From Streptomyces sp. SM11 (lineage in GTDB: Bacteria; Actinomycetota; Actinomycetes; Streptomycetales; Streptomycetaceae), in contig NZ_NEUE01000260.1 in NCBI RefSeq assembly GCF_002910905.1, forward strand, positions 1-64,000: a stretch of DNA of 64,000 nucleotides, written 5' to 3'. Shown piece after piece: positions 1-9,668 of the stretch. Every line of letters starts with the position of its first letter. Position 1 is the stretch's first letter. The translations under genes were made by a program, and so were the position numbers. The notes beneath the pieces are model-generated. The model had not been told where the DNA came from. It worked only from the letters and a program-made list of their open reading frames with translations, and made no database searches.

Positions 1-176
1 CTGCCGACCAGGAGCAGGACCCGGGATCCGTACACCCGGCCGTTGCGCCGCAGCAGATCGCCGCAGGCCACGGCGAGCCCGGCGGCGGCGCGCCGCATCA
101 GGGCGCCCTCCGGCAGTCGCTGCATGAGGGCGGCCTCGGCGGCCCGTACGGTCTCCACGCTGTAGGCACGTCGCAT
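1..176 (-). CDS. NAD(P)H-hydrate epimerase/dehydratase, N-terminal fragment
   Basis: The first 58 codons of a minus-strand gene that runs off the left edge, starting with ATG at 176. The product begins MRRAYSVETVRAAEAAL and continues into an alpha-helical segment and a GSRVLLLVG strand, as in the N-terminal (YjeF_N) epimerase domain of the bifunctional enzyme that repairs hydrated NAD(P)H. In Streptomyces this gene lies directly after acpS and glmS, as here. The fragment is too short to show the dehydratase half or catalytic residues, so the family call rests on the N-terminus and on context. Confidence 0.75.
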   Translation of the reverse strand, partial: MRRAYSVETVRAAEAALMQRLPEGALMRRAAAGLAVACGDLLRRNGRVYGSRVLLLVG

Positions 177-258
177 GGGTCCAACCCTCCGCGATCACGC
201 GGACCGACGCCACCCCCGTACGCCCACCGCGCGGGCAGCGGGCTCACCCCCGCGGTGG

Positions 259-627
259 TCACCCCTCCGCGATGACCACCGCCGACGCCACGCCCGCGTC
301 GTGGCTGAGCGAGACGTGCCAGCCACGCACGCCCAGTTCGGCGGCGCGGGCGGCGACCGTGCCGCGTACCCGCAGCCGGGGCTGCCCGCTCTCCTCGACC
401 CAGACCTCCGCGTCGCTCCAGAGCAGCCCACCGGGTGCGCCGATCGCCTTGGCCAGGGCCTCCTTCGCGGCGAACCGGGCGGCGAGCGAGGCGATTCCGC
501 GCCGCTCGCCGCTGGGCAGCGTCAGCTCGCTGCCGACGAACAGCCGGTCGGCCAACTGGGGCGTACGCTCCAGCGCCGCGCCGAACCGCTCGATCTCGGC
601 CACGTCGATCCCGACCCCAATGATCAC
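259..627 (-). CDS. acpS: holo-[acyl-carrier-protein] synthase
   Basis: A 122-residue protein of normal AcpS length. It transfers 4'-phosphopantetheine from CoA to acyl carrier protein in the cytoplasm, activating it for fatty-acid synthesis. The N-terminal [12 protein letters not shown] motif supplies the Mg-binding Asp8, and [13 protein letters not shown] supplies Glu56; both are family hallmarks. The C-terminal [15 protein letters not shown] strand is also typical. It lies 58 bases downstream of glmS on the same strand and upstream of the NAD(P)HX repair gene, probably in one transcript. Confidence 0.96.
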   Translation of the reverse strand: MIIGVGIDVAEIERFGAALERTPQLADRLFVGSELTLPSGERRGIASLAARFAAKEALAKAIGAPGGLLWSDAEVWVEESGQPRLRVRGTVAARAAELGVRGWHVSLSHDAGVASAVVIAEG

Positions 628-685
628 GGCCCCACCCTCGCTGTTCCTGTCGCGCTCGCGCCCCGGTGCGCCCCGGGCCGCTCGC

Positions 686-2533
686 TCACTCCACCGTCAC
701 GGACTTCGCCAGGTTGCGCGGCTGGTCCACTTCGTTGCCGCGGGCCGTCGCGAGCTCGCAGGCGAAGACCTGGAGGGGCACGGCGGCGACCAGCGGCTGA
801 AGCAGCGTAGGCGTTGCGGGGACGGTGATGAGGTGGTCGGCGTACGGGACGACGGCCTCGTCGCCCTCCTCGGCGACGACGATGGTGCGCGCGCCCCGGG
901 CCCGGATCTCCTGGATGTTGGACACGATCTTGTCGTGGAGCACCGAACGCCCGCGCGGCGAGGGGACGATGACGACGACCGGGAGGCCCTCCTCGATGAG
1001 CGCGATCGGCCCGTGCTTCAGCTCGCCGGCCGCGAAGCCCTCGGCGTGCATGTAGGCGAGTTCCTTGAGCTTGAGCGCGCCTTCGAGGGCCACCGGGTAG
1101 CCGACGTGCCGGCCGACGAACAGGACGGTGTCGTGGTGGGCGAGGGACCGGGCCAGTTCGCGCACGGGCTCCATCGTCGTCAGGACGCGGTCGACCTCCC
1201 CGGAGACGGCGGAGAGCTGGCGCACCACCGCACGGATCTCGTCGCCCCATTTGGTGCCGCGCACCTGGCCGAGGTAGAGCGCCACGAGGTAGCAGGCGAC
1301 GAGCTGGGTGAGGAACGCCTTGGTGGAGGCGACGGCGACCTCGGGCCCGGCGTGCGTGTAGAGGACGGCGTCGGACTCGCGCGGGATCGTCGAGCCGTTC
1401 GTGTTGCAGATGGCGAGCACCTTCGCGCCCTGCTCGCGGGCGTGCCGCAGCGCCATCAGGGTGTCCATGGTCTCGCCGGACTGCGAGATGGCGACGACGA
1501 GGGTGCGCTGGTCCAGGATCGGGTCGCGGTAGCGGAACTCGCTGGCCAGTTCGGTCTCGCAGGGCAGCCGGGTCCAGTGCTCGATGGCGTACTTGGCGAT
1601 CATCCCGGCATGGAACGCGGTGCCGCAGGCGACGATGACGACCTTGTCGACCTCCCGCAGTTCGGTGGCCGGGATGCGCACCTCGTCGAGGTGGAGCGCG
1701 CCCTCCCCGTCGATCCGGCCGAGGAGGGTGTCGGCGACGGCCCGGGGCTGGTCGGCGATCTCCTTGAGCATGAAGGAGGCGTGGCCGCCCTTCTCGGCGG
1801 CGGACGCGTCCCAGTCGACGTGGTACTCGCGCACCTCGGCGAGCTCCCCGTCGAACCCGGTGACGACGACGCCCTCGCGGCTCAGCTCGACGACCTGGTC
1901 CTGGCCCAGCTCGACGGCGGACCGGGTGTGCGCGATGAACGCGGCGACATCGGAGGCGAGGAACCACTCGTCCTGTCCCACGCCCACGACGAGCGGTGAG
2001 TCGCGTCGGGCGCCGACCACCACGTCCGGCTGGTCCGCGTGCACGGCGACCAGGGTGAACGCCCCCTCCAGCCGCCGGCACACCTGGCGCATCGCGTCCG
2101 CGAGGTCCCCGCCCGCCGAGAACGCCTCGGCCAGCAGATGCGCGACGACCTCGGTGTCCGTCTCCGACTCCAGGGCGTGCCCGCGCCCGGTCAGCTCGCG
2201 GCGCAGGGCCGCGAAGTTCTCGATGATCCCGTTGTGGACGACGGCGACCCGGCCCGCGTTGTCCAGGTGGGGGTGGGCGTTCACGTCGTTGGGCGCCCCG
2301 TGCGTCGCCCAGCGGGTGTGCCCGATGCCGGTCCGCCCGGCCGGCAGCGGCCGGGACCCCAGCTCCTTCTCCAGATTGACGAGCTTGCCCGCCTTCTTCG
2401 CTGCGGCGAGCCCGCCGTCCGCGAGAACGGCGACGCCCGCCGAGTCGTACCCCCGGTATTCGAGGCGCTTGAGTCCCGCGACGACGACGTCCTGCGCCGA
2501 CTGCCCACCGACATAACCCACGATTCCGCACAT
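686..2533 (-). CDS. glmS: glutamine--fructose-6-phosphate aminotransferase (isomerizing)
   Basis: A 615-residue protein that makes glucosamine-6-phosphate from fructose-6-phosphate and glutamine, the first committed step to UDP-GlcNAc and peptidoglycan. It starts MCGIVGYVG, which exposes the catalytic Cys after Met removal. The glutaminase domain covers about residues 1-225, followed by two SIS sugar-isomerase domains (SQSGETMDT and an ELKHGP segment), and it ends in LAKSVTVE, the conserved isomerase tail. glmM, which acts next in the same pathway, lies at 17.9-19.3 kb. No strong Shine-Dalgarno sequence is seen at the start. Confidence 0.97.
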   Translation of the reverse strand: MCGIVGYVGGQSAQDVVVAGLKRLEYRGYDSAGVAVLADGGLAAAKKAGKLVNLEKELGSRPLPAGRTGIGHTRWATHGAPNDVNAHPHLDNAGRVAVVHNGIIENFAALRRELTGRGHALESETDTEVVAHLLAEAFSAGGDLADAMRQVCRRLEGAFTLVAVHADQPDVVVGARRDSPLVVGVGQDEWFLASDVAAFIAHTRSAVELGQDQVVELSREGVVVTGFDGELAEVREYHVDWDASAAEKGGHASFMLKEIADQPRAVADTLLGRIDGEGALHLDEVRIPATELREVDKVVIVACGTAFHAGMIAKYAIEHWTRLPCETELASEFRYRDPILDQRTLVVAISQSGETMDTLMALRHAREQGAKVLAICNTNGSTIPRESDAVLYTHAGPEVAVASTKAFLTQLVACYLVALYLGQVRGTKWGDEIRAVVRQLSAVSGEVDRVLTTMEPVRELARSLAHHDTVLFVGRHVGYPVALEGALKLKELAYMHAEGFAAGELKHGPIALIEEGLPVVVIVPSPRGRSVLHDKIVSNIQEIRARGARTIVVAEEGDEAVVPYADHLITVPATPTLLQPLVAAVPLQVFACELATARGNEVDQPRNLAKSVTVE

Positions 2534-2636
2534 AACGGCACCCTACGGCCGGAGGCGCCTCGTGCGAGGAATGTTGGTGACATACCATTCTTTGTACATG
2601 CCCCACATCGGATGACGCGCGACGGGAGGGCCGGAC

Positions 2637-2858
2637 ATGTCGGTGACACAGATCGACATAGACGATGAAGCTCTGGAGCGGGCGATGGCCCTTTCCAAGG
2701 CGCGGACGAAGAAGGAAACGGTCAACATCGCCCTGCGCTTCTACGCCGAACAGCAGGAGCGCGCGGCACGCATCGGCCGCCACTTCGAGCGCGCACGCAC
2801 CTGGGGCGCGGTCGAGGACGCCGAGCGGCGGCACCGGGCGGAGAAGGACGGCCGGTGA
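2637..2858 (+). CDS. vapB: VapB-like antitoxin
   Basis: A 73-residue protein that pairs with the PIN-domain gene directly downstream. The first half reads as a short ribbon-helix-helix segment (VTQIDIDDEALERAMALS, then TKKETVNIALRFYAEQQ), typical of VapB antitoxins of the type-II TRTKKETV group. The second half is charged and would wrap the toxin. Its stop overlaps the toxin start (ATGA at 2855-2858), so the two are translationally coupled. The pair sits divergent from glmS; VapBC operons usually repress themselves through the antitoxin, but no operator was identified here. Confidence 0.82.
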   Translation: MSVTQIDIDDEALERAMALSKARTKKETVNIALRFYAEQQERAARIGRHFERARTWGAVEDAERRHRAEKDGR

Positions 2859-3265
2859 TCTACCTGCTCGACACGTCGGGCCTCGTACGGCTGCTCTCCG
2901 ACACCACCTTGCAGTCGGCGTGGTCCACCGCGATCGAGGCCGGAACGGTCGCCTCCTGCTATCCGCAGCGAGCGGAGTTCCTGTACGGCGCGCGGAACGC
3001 GCGCGAGTACGACGAGATCGTGGAGATGTTCGCCGACCTCTGCCCGGACGTCTCCGTACCGAAGAGCGCGGGTCGCTGGGTCACCTCGGTCCAGCACCGC
3101 ATGGCACGTGCCGGACACCATCGCAGCGCCTCCGCCGTGGACCTCGTCATCGCGGCCACGGCTGCTCATCACGGCCTGACGGTCCTTCATGACGACCTCG
3201 ACTACCGGACGGTCGCCCGGCACGCCCCCGATCTCGTCGAACACAGCGTCCGTGACGTGGCCTGA
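2855..3265 (+). CDS. vapC: VapC-like PIN-domain ribonuclease toxin
   Basis: A 136-residue PIN-domain protein. The acidic residues expected for the Mg-dependent RNase site are present: Asp6 in MIYLLDTSGL, Glu in the QRAEFLYGARN helix, and Asp in SAVDLVIAATAAHHGLTV and in LHDDLDY. This is the standard VapC layout (DTS near the start, AVDL-IAA, then LTVLHDD). It is intact and coupled to the antitoxin by a 4-base overlap. VapC toxins cut tRNA or rRNA when the antitoxin is degraded; the target of this one cannot be read from sequence. Confidence 0.85.
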   Translation: MIYLLDTSGLVRLLSDTTLQSAWSTAIEAGTVASCYPQRAEFLYGARNAREYDEIVEMFADLCPDVSVPKSAGRWVTSVQHRMARAGHHRSASAVDLVIAATAAHHGLTVLHDDLDYRTVARHAPDLVEHSVRDVA

Positions 3266-3267
3266 AG

Positions 3268-3308
3268 CTCCGGTGCGGACCGCTGCGGAGAAGTAGCCGC
3301 ACCGGAGC
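3268..3308. terminator. bidirectional terminator hairpin
   Basis: A perfect 12-bp inverted repeat, GCTCCGGTGCGG at 3268-3279 and its complement at 3297-3308, with a 17-base loop. It lies just after the vapC stop and just before the end of the convergent carboxypeptidase gene, so it can serve both. There is no U tract, as usual for Streptomyces terminators. Confidence 0.7.
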
Positions 3309-3320
3309 GGGACCGGCCCG

Positions 3321-4676
3321 TCAGGAGCAGTACTGCGCCTCCTTGCCGATCGACCGGTACATGCAGTCCGCGTTCTCGATCAGCTGGAGCACCGCGTCCC
3401 GGTTCCGGGACGTCTCGCGCTCGATGACCTCGTCGGGCGGATAGAAACCGCCACCCCAGAACGAGCGGGGATACATCTCGAAGGTGTAGCCGAAGATCTT
3501 CTGCGAGCCCCACAGCCAGTCGTCGATGGACCCGTCGGTGATGTACAGGTCGCTGGACTGCTCGGCGGTGTATCCGTTGCTCGCGGCCATCTTGCGGCCC
3601 ACGGCGGCGAACGCGTCACGGTCGTCGGCGGTCATGCCGGGGGCGGTGTCGCTGTAGGTGTAGCCGAAGGGCCACAGCACCAGTTCGCTGTACGTGTGGA
3701 AGTCGATGGCCGCCGTGATCTGCTGCTTCCCGCCGATCACCCGGCTGCGGACGAAGTCCGCCACGACCCTCGTCTCGGGAGCCGACTCGGCCGCGGCCCC
3801 GCGGTAGGTCTCCGACGACGGGCTGGAGGAGGAGCCGCCGCAGCAGCCCCACTTGTAGGCCCAGTTGCGGTTGAGGTCGGTCCCCACGGCGGTGGAGCCG
3901 GAATTGGGCTGACGGTTCTTGCGCCAGCTGCGGTACGAGCCCGAGGCGATGTCGTACTCGCCGCCGTCCGGGTTCATGTCCGGCACGACCCACAGCTCGC
4001 GGCCGTCGACCGCCCGGGTGATCCGGGAGTCGGAACCGTAGCCCTGGCCCAGTTCACGGAGCAGGTAGAGCGCCATCTCGACGGTCAGGTGCTCGCGGGC
4101 GTGCTGGTGGGCGGTGAACAGGACCTCGGGTTCGGCCTCGTCGGTGGCGACGTTGTCGCTGACCTTGACCGCGATGATGTCGCGGCCCTGGTAGGTCTTT
4201 CCGATGACGCGTTTACTCATGATCGAGGGGTTCGCGGCGATGCGCGCGTCGATCGCCGCGTTCATCTCGGCGTAGTTGTGGTAGCGGGAGTCGGCGGGCG
4301 GGAAGTCGAGGGCGCTCACGCCGTCCGCCGCGTGCGACTCGGCGGCCGGGGCGGGCAGGGCCTCCAGCACGTGGCCGCGCGCCCGGAGCTTCCGGGCCTG
4401 GGCGGCGTCGGCGGTGATCACGACGCCGTGGCCGTGGACCTCGTCGATCGAGACGCCCGCGCGGGCGATGTCGGTGCGGGCGGCGGGGGTGGTGCGCCCG
4501 GTGATCTCGTACTGGAGCGTCCGCTCGTCCGCGGCGACGGCCGCGTTCGGGGCCGGCGTCCCCGCGGTCGCCACGGCGGTGGCGGGGGCCGCGAGGCCGA
4601 GGGCGAGCAGGACGGCGAGGGCGGCGTTGCGTCGGGTCTTCGTCGGCCGGGGTCTCCGTGCGGTGACGAGTCGCAT
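3321..4676 (-). CDS. secreted M14 zinc carboxypeptidase
   Basis: A 451-residue exported metallopeptidase. The ATG at 4676 is preferred over an in-frame upstream one because AGGAG precedes it and it yields a clean signal peptide (Arg/Lys-rich start, hydrophobic [19 protein letters not shown]). A pro-region follows, then the M14 catalytic domain: HxxE zinc motif in [14 protein letters not shown], Asn-Arg in [12 protein letters not shown], the third zinc ligand in DFHTYSEL, and the general-base Glu in GYTFEMYP. It most likely degrades extracellular peptides. It ends in a short Cys-containing tail. Confidence 0.93.
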   Translation of the reverse strand: MRLVTARRPRPTKTRRNAALAVLLALGLAAPATAVATAGTPAPNAAVAADERTLQYEITGRTTPAARTDIARAGVSIDEVHGHGVVITADAAQARKLRARGHVLEALPAPAAESHAADGVSALDFPPADSRYHNYAEMNAAIDARIAANPSIMSKRVIGKTYQGRDIIAVKVSDNVATDEAEPEVLFTAHQHAREHLTVEMALYLLRELGQGYGSDSRITRAVDGRELWVVPDMNPDGGEYDIASGSYRSWRKNRQPNSGSTAVGTDLNRNWAYKWGCCGGSSSSPSSETYRGAAAESAPETRVVADFVRSRVIGGKQQITAAIDFHTYSELVLWPFGYTYSDTAPGMTADDRDAFAAVGRKMAASNGYTAEQSSDLYITDGSIDDWLWGSQKIFGYTFEMYPRSFWGGGFYPPDEVIERETSRNRDAVLQLIENADCMYRSIGKEAQYCS

Positions 4677-4865
4677 GCTGGCATCTCCTGGGTCCGTCGG
4701 GGTGGGGGGTGAAGCTGTGCGACGGGCACAGGATGAACTCATGTCATGACCGGGTCAAGATGATGGTTCCGGCCATCCCCTCCTGTTCGGCTCCTGTTCG
4801 GCCGATCGGGAATCGACAGGAATTCACCCTGTTCCCTCCCGCCCCGCCCCCGCCTACTCCTGTTC

Positions 4866-6104
4866 CTACTCCTGCTCCCCCAACTTCCGCCGCAGCGCGG
4901 CCCGCTCCGGCTCGGTACCCGCGAGTTCCAGCGCCTCCCGGTACGCGCCGGCGGCCTCCCCGTCCCGCCCCAGCCGGCTCAGCAGGTCACCCCGCGCCAC
5001 CACGTACGGCGGGTACGCCCGCAGCCGGGGCTCTCCCGCCAACGCGTCGAGCAGCGCGAGACCGGCCCCCGGCCCGTCCCTCATCGCCACCGCCACGGCA
5101 CGGTTCACCTCCACCACGGGGGACGGGGTGAGCGTGCGGAGCACGTCGTACAGGGCCACGATCTGCGGCCAGTCCGTGGCCGCCACGTCCGGCGCCTCGT
5201 CGTGCAGGGCTGCGATGGCGGCCTGTACCCCGTAGGGCCCGGCCGGCCCGCCCGTCAGCGCCTGTACGACCAGGGCGCGGCCCTCCTCGATCATCGGCCG
5301 GTCCCAGCGCCCCCGGTCCTGGTCCTCCAGGAGCACCGGCTCACCTTCCGGGCCGGTCCGCGCGTCGCGCCGGGCGTGGACGAGGAGCAGCAGCGCGAGG
5401 AGCCCTGCGCCCTCCCGTTCGGCGGGCAGCAGGCGGTGCAGTATCCGGGCCAGCCGGATCGCCTCCCCGGCCAGGTCGAGCCGCTGGAGACGGGGCCCCG
5501 AACTGGCCGCGTACCCCTCCGTGAAGACCGAGTAGACGACCTGGAGCACCCCGGGCAGCCGCTCCGGCAGTTCGTCGGGGCCCGGCACCCGGAACGGGAT
5601 CCTGGCCTCGCGGATCTTCTTCTTCGCCCGCACGATGCGCTGGGCCATGGTCGGCGTCGGCACGAGGAACGCCCGCGCCACCTCCGGCGTGGTCAGCCCG
5701 GCGAGGCACCGCAGGGTCAGGGCGGCGCGGTCCTCGGCGGCGAGGGCGGGGTGGGTGCAGGTGAAGAACAACTGGAGCCGGTCGTCCGGCAGTTCACCGG
5801 CTCCGGACGTGTCGGCGGCGGGGGCGGGCTCGGCACGCTCCGCGTCCGCCCTCAGGACGGCGAGCCGGGCCGCGTACGCCTGGTCGCGCCGCAGCCGGTC
5901 CACCGCCCGACGCCGGGCGGTCGTCAGCAGCCAGGCCCCGGGCCGGGCGGGGACGCCCTCGGCGGGCCAGTGCCGCAGCGCGGCCTCGATCGCCTCGGAC
6001 GTCACCTCCTCGGCCAGGTCGAGGTCCCCGAACCGGCGGACGAGGGAGGCGAGCAACAGCCCGCGCTCCTCCCGGAACACCGCCTCGACGGCTGCGGCGG
6101 CCAC
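4866..6104 (-). CDS. ECF-type sigma factor of the large SigJ/ECF42-like class
   Basis: About 412 residues. It has a sigma-2 region (FGDLDLAEEVTSEAIEAAL, then a TTARRRAVDRLRRDQ helix), a sigma-4 helix-turn-helix (GLTTPEVARAFLVPTPTMAQRIVRAKKKI) and a long C-terminal extension with TPR-like helices (VVEVNRAVAVAM, YVVARGDLLSRLGRDGEAAGAYREAL). This design, next to a YciI-family gene, defines the ECF42-type sigma factors, whose extension is thought to replace an anti-sigma factor. The GTG at 6104 is chosen for its AAGGAGG; a GTG about 50 bases upstream is possible. The YciI gene ends 59 bases upstream. Confidence 0.88.
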   Translation of the reverse strand: MAAAAVEAVFREERGLLLASLVRRFGDLDLAEEVTSEAIEAALRHWPAEGVPARPGAWLLTTARRRAVDRLRRDQAYAARLAVLRADAERAEPAPAADTSGAGELPDDRLQLFFTCTHPALAAEDRAALTLRCLAGLTTPEVARAFLVPTPTMAQRIVRAKKKIREARIPFRVPGPDELPERLPGVLQVVYSVFTEGYAASSGPRLQRLDLAGEAIRLARILHRLLPAEREGAGLLALLLLVHARRDARTGPEGEPVLLEDQDRGRWDRPMIEEGRALVVQALTGGPAGPYGVQAAIAALHDEAPDVAATDWPQIVALYDVLRTLTPSPVVEVNRAVAVAMRDGPGAGLALLDALAGEPRLRAYPPYVVARGDLLSRLGRDGEAAGAYREALELAGTEPERAALRRKLGEQE

Positions 6105-6163
6105 GCCGCCCTCCTTCAGGAACCCGTCCTCCCCCGGGACAGCGCCCTCGCCCGGCACGGCTC

Positions 6164-6514
6164 TCAGGCCCCGAAGTCCGCGACCGGCCGGACGACGACC
6201 GAGCCGCCGTCGCGCGAGCCGGGGCAGCGCGCGGCCCAGTCGAGGGCGGCGTCGAGGTCGGGCACGTCGATCACGAGGAACCCGCCCAGCAGCTCCCGCG
6301 TCTCCGCGAACGGCCCGTCCGTCACGGTCCGCTCCCCCGTGGGCGAGACCCGCACGGTGGTCGCGGTCACCAGGTCGGCCAGCGACTCCCCGGAGACGTG
6401 GATGCCCGCGTCGCGTACGTCCTTGTCGTAGGCCATCCAGTCCTCGACGGTGCACTGGGGCGCACCGCCCTGCTCGTCGACGGCCCCGCTGTGGATCAGC
6501 AGCATGTACTTCAT
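6164..6514 (-). CDS. YciI-family protein (DGPF/YCII-type)
   Basis: A 116-residue protein starting MKYMLLIHSGAVDEQ. The family signature TDGPFAETRELLGGFLVIDVPDLDAALDWAARCP is clear. These small proteins of the ferredoxin-like YciI fold have no agreed biochemical role, but they are the standard neighbours of ECF42 sigma factors and have been proposed to be linked to their control. The ATG at 6514 follows a GAAGGAG-like site; longer in-frame readings upstream lack homology. It is cotranscribed with the sigma gene downstream. Confidence 0.88.
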   Translation of the reverse strand: MKYMLLIHSGAVDEQGGAPQCTVEDWMAYDKDVRDAGIHVSGESLADLVTATTVRVSPTGERTVTDGPFAETRELLGGFLVIDVPDLDAALDWAARCPGSRDGGSVVVRPVADFGA

Positions 6515-6750
6515 GGTCGGCTCCTTCTCGTCCGTGTGCCACGTGTGTCGCGCCCGCCGTGCGGGTCGCCCTACACGATGACGACGAACGGGACCGGGCC
6601 CGATCGACACGCCGCCAGGATATTTTTGACGCCGCCGGATCACGCCTCCAGATCACGACGGGATCCGGCGGCCGACCGATCCGGCCGCGCGGGCCCTCTT
6701 GTCGCACCGGGTGGCGACGTGGTGGCGGTTGCGGCGTGAGTGGTCGGCAG

Positions 6751-7767
6751 TCACTGCCGTGCGGAGCCGCCTCGGGCCGCGGCACGCAGCACGGCTGCCC
6801 CCGCAGGCGTCAGGCTGTGGAGCACGTTCGCCCCGTTCCGGCTGCTGGTGACGAGCCCCGCGTCGCGCAGCGCCGTGGCGTGCCTGCTGGCCGACGAGGC
6901 GGACACGCCCGCCGCGCGAGCGATCTCCCCGGTCGTGGCGCCGGCCGCGGCGGTGACCAGAGCCGCGGCACGAGCGCGGCCCAGTAACGCGGTCAGCGAC
7001 GCCGTACCGGACAGGTCCGCGAATTCCGGTCCCGCCGCGGAGGCGGGAGGCTCGTAGCACACCGGATAGCAGACGACCGGTGGCAGGTCCGGAGACGCGA
7101 GGCTGATCGGGTTGTTCCAGGAGAAGTACGAGGGGGCCAGGGTCAGCCCGCGGCCGTCGAGATACAGGTCGCGGTCCTCGGCGGGGTAGTCGAGGTGCAG
7201 GACGGGGCTGCTCCAGCGCATGGTGGACCCGAGCCTGCTGAGCATGCCCTCGGTCCCGCCGTCCAGGAGTTCACGGCCGCGTGCGGTTCGCTCGGCCTCG
7301 ACGCCGGCCTGCACCTCCTCCTCGTACGGAGCGATGACCGCTTCGTGATACGCCTTCAGGACTCCGGTGAATTCCCTGCGTGCCGCCGGCTCGGCCAGCC
7401 GCGGGGCCCAGGAGGGCGCTCCGACGGTCCTGTCGAGGATGGCCACCTCGCTCAGCACCTGCCGGGGCGAGGTGGCGAGGATCGCATCCAGCCCCGCGTC
7501 CAGCCCTCCGCCGGATTCGGCCGGAGTCAGAAAGTCCGGGAAGTAAACGCCCTTGGGGAACATCGGCAGGAGCACGGTGCGCAGGGCGCTCTCCAGCCCC
7601 TTGTCCCGCAGCCGGTGGCGTGCGGTGCGGTACCAATGTGCGTACGCCCAGCGACCCCGCCGCGTCTGGAATCGCTGCAGGCTCATCGCGATCTCCCAGA
7701 GTGGATCGGGCCCGCCGGTGAACCGTGTCCTGGCGAGGTCGGCATCGCCGAAATGGATGCGGAGCAA
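6751..7767 (-). CDS. ArsR-like winged-helix transcriptional regulator with long N-terminal domain (DUF5937-like)
   Basis: A 338-residue protein. Residues about 1-250 form the conserved domain found ahead of an ArsR-type winged helix in many streptomycetes (PDPLWEIAMSLQRFQ, WYRTARHRLRDKG, YFPDFLTP). The C-terminus carries the HTH: GATTGEIARAAGVSASSASRHATALRDAGL, written here only as a region at about residues 275-305. The start is TTG at 7767 after a GGGGGG tract; the broken paralogue at 42347 has ATG in the same place, which supports this choice. It is divergent from the lipoprotein gene at 7886. The ligand is unknown. Confidence 0.82.
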   Translation of the reverse strand: MLRIHFGDADLARTRFTGGPDPLWEIAMSLQRFQTRRGRWAYAHWYRTARHRLRDKGLESALRTVLLPMFPKGVYFPDFLTPAESGGGLDAGLDAILATSPRQVLSEVAILDRTVGAPSWAPRLAEPAARREFTGVLKAYHEAVIAPYEEEVQAGVEAERTARGRELLDGGTEGMLSRLGSTMRWSSPVLHLDYPAEDRDLYLDGRGLTLAPSYFSWNNPISLASPDLPPVVCYPVCYEPPASAAGPEFADLSGTASLTALLGRARAAALVTAAAGATTGEIARAAGVSASSASRHATALRDAGLVTSSRNGANVLHSLTPAGAAVLRAAARGGSARQ

Positions 7768-7885
7768 TTCATTCCCCCCGGATGAGCTCAGTATTTGCAG
7801 TCCACTGCAAGAGTGTGGCCAACCGCTCGTCTCTGGGCAATCGTAGGACGCGCAGGGCACCGGAGGGATCGGGGAGAGTTCCAGG

Positions 7886-8827
7886 ATGAAGCGAGCGTTC
7901 GCAGCCGCAAGCACGGCCGCATTGATCGTGGTGGGTGCGGTGGCAGGCTGCACCACGAACGGGAACGACCCTTCCGTGTCCGACGGTTCACAGCAGGACA
8001 TCGCGTCCACTAACGCCACGGGAGAGGCCAGGGAGCTGACGGACGCCGAGCAGATCCTGGTCCAGCGTGCGGAGCAACTCCTCGTCAAGAAGTGCATGGA
8101 GAACGAGGGCTTCCGTTACTGGGTGGGGCCGATGCCGACCGTCGACGACCTCAAAGGCGGCGGGTACATGGTGACCGACGTCGCCTGGGCGAAGAAGCAC
8201 GGATACGGCAGCCGACTTCAGGAGAAGGTCCAGGAAGCCCAGCGGAACGACCCCAACCACAGCTACGCCAACGCGCTCCCCGAGAAGGGCCGCATCCGGT
8301 ACAGCGAGACCCTGGAAGGCACCCCGTCGAGCGGCATGCTGACCGCCGAACTGCCCGGGGGCGGCACCGTCAAGACACCCGATGCCAGCTGCCAGGTCGA
8401 CGCCAAGCAGCAGCTCTACGGGGACTTCGCGACCTGGTTCCGGGCCGAGAAGACAGCCACCAACCTGTCCGGCCTGTACGTGCCGGACCTCCTCGACGAC
8501 AAGCGCTTCGTGAGTGCGGTCGAGGAGTGGTCGACATGCATGGCCAAGGCGGGCCACGCATACGCCGACCCGCCGGCGATCCGCGAGGAACTCCCCGAAC
8601 TCGCCGGAGGACAAGACGCGGACGAGGCGTTCGCCATCGAGGTGGACCTGGCGGTCGCCGAAGCCACCTGCGCCACCAGCTCGTCCCTGTCCGAGACCGC
8701 CCGCACGCTCGAAGCGGAATACCGCGACAAAAAACTCGGGCGCTACAGCAAAGACATCGCCGCGTATCAGCACATGAGCCTCACCGCACTTGCCCGGGCC
8801 GAGGACATCACGGACTCGACGGCCTGA
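7886..8827 (+). CDS. putative lipoprotein of unknown function
   Basis: A 313-residue protein with a lipoprotein signal peptide: a basic start, hydrophobic core AALIVVGAVAG, and a lipobox VAGC at about residues 19-22. The mature part has several Cys residues (KKCMENEGF, ASCQVDAK, WSTCMAKAGHAY, ATCATSS), the pattern of a family of actinobacterial cell-surface lipoproteins with conserved C-x-GY/F-type motifs. No catalytic motif was recognised. It is divergent from the ArsR-like regulator, with 118 bases between the starts. Confidence 0.8.
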   Translation: MKRAFAAASTAALIVVGAVAGCTTNGNDPSVSDGSQQDIASTNATGEARELTDAEQILVQRAEQLLVKKCMENEGFRYWVGPMPTVDDLKGGGYMVTDVAWAKKHGYGSRLQEKVQEAQRNDPNHSYANALPEKGRIRYSETLEGTPSSGMLTAELPGGGTVKTPDASCQVDAKQQLYGDFATWFRAEKTATNLSGLYVPDLLDDKRFVSAVEEWSTCMAKAGHAYADPPAIREELPELAGGQDADEAFAIEVDLAVAEATCATSSSLSETARTLEAEYRDKKLGRYSKDIAAYQHMSLTALARAEDITDSTA

Positions 8828-8938
8828 CACCGCCCCGGCCCGACCGCCCGGCCCGACCGGCCCGGGCCCACCGACTTCCGCGGCACCACGGCCGCGGGAC
8901 ACCCGCCCAGCACACCACCGCACAAGGAGCGATTCAGC

Positions 8939-9394
8939 ATGCGTAAAATCCTGGCCACCGCCGCCACCCTCAGCCTCGCGGGCCTCGGCGCGATCGTCCC
9001 CGCGACCAGCGCGCAGGCGGCGTCCGCGGCGTGCGACACCGCCTGGCGGAACGGGGGATCGGGTTATGTCTTCGCCTACAACCTCACCAACTGCAGCGGC
9101 TACTTCGGCAAGGCCAGCGGCAACGACGCGAACTGGGGCAACTCCGCCGGCGGATTCCAGGGCTCCGACAACAACAGGGCATCGTCGATCGTGCACAAGG
9201 GCACGTCCGGGATGGCCGTGAAGGTCTACAGCGGAACGGGCTACTCCGGCGGGCACACCTGCCTCAAGAAGTCCGAGTACTACATGAGCAGCCTCATCGG
9301 CCACAAGTTCAACAACGGCGTGTACGTGAACAACGCCATCAGCTCCCACAAGTGGGTGTGGGAGTCCTCCTGCAGCAAGTTCCTGGACTCCTGA
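8939..9394 (+). CDS. small secreted protein, peptidase-inhibitor I36-like
   Basis: A 151-residue secreted protein. It has a Sec signal peptide (MRKILATAATLSLAGLGAIVPATSAQA), cut near residue 27-30, with AAGGAGC upstream. The mature domain is rich in Gly, Tyr, Asn and Ser and has four Cys residues (ACDTAW, TNCSGYF, HTCLKKSEYYM, SSCSKF), a composition seen in the I36 / beta-gamma-crystallin-like inhibitors exported by Streptomyces. The family call is by resemblance only; no inhibitory site can be shown. Confidence 0.65.
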   Translation: MRKILATAATLSLAGLGAIVPATSAQAASAACDTAWRNGGSGYVFAYNLTNCSGYFGKASGNDANWGNSAGGFQGSDNNRASSIVHKGTSGMAVKVYSGTGYSGGHTCLKKSEYYMSSLIGHKFNNGVYVNNAISSHKWVWESSCSKFLDS

Positions 9395-9436
9395 CCTGAC
9401 CGTCCTTCCGCGCGGCTGACCTCGCGCGCCCCCTCC

Positions 9437-9467
9437 ATGGCCTGCCGGCCTACCGCCGGCAGGCCAT
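9437..9467. terminator. terminator hairpin after the secreted I36-like gene
   Basis: A perfect 13-bp inverted repeat, ATGGCCTGCCGGC at 9437-9449 and its complement at 9455-9467, with a 5-base loop. It lies 43 bases after the stop of the gene at 8939-9394. Confidence 0.7.
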
Positions 9468-9668
9468 CGGCCGGCCCTCGCGGATCGTGCGGCAGGGCCG
9501 GGCGCAACCGAGGGGACCGGGCCCCGAACGACGTTCGACGACCCACCCGCCCCGGCCACCCGCCCGACATCGTGGTGAGCCTTGGTGAGCGTCCCGGCGC
9601 ATGCTTGTCGAACACACGGCCCCGGCCTCCGGCCTGCGGCCGACGGCCTCCGACTTCGGGGAGTTCTC

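Noticed and set aside
272-1999. Very long plus-strand open frames opposite glmS, fusA, tuf and the ribosomal genes
   Set aside because: They are antisense shadows caused by GC-rich third positions. They lack ribosome binding sites and recognisable domains, while the opposite strand encodes known proteins.
4866-6785. A 639-codon reading of the sigma-factor gene beginning at 6785
   Set aside because: It would run across the whole YciI gene in another frame. The YciI reading and the GTG with AGGAGG at 6104 are better supported.
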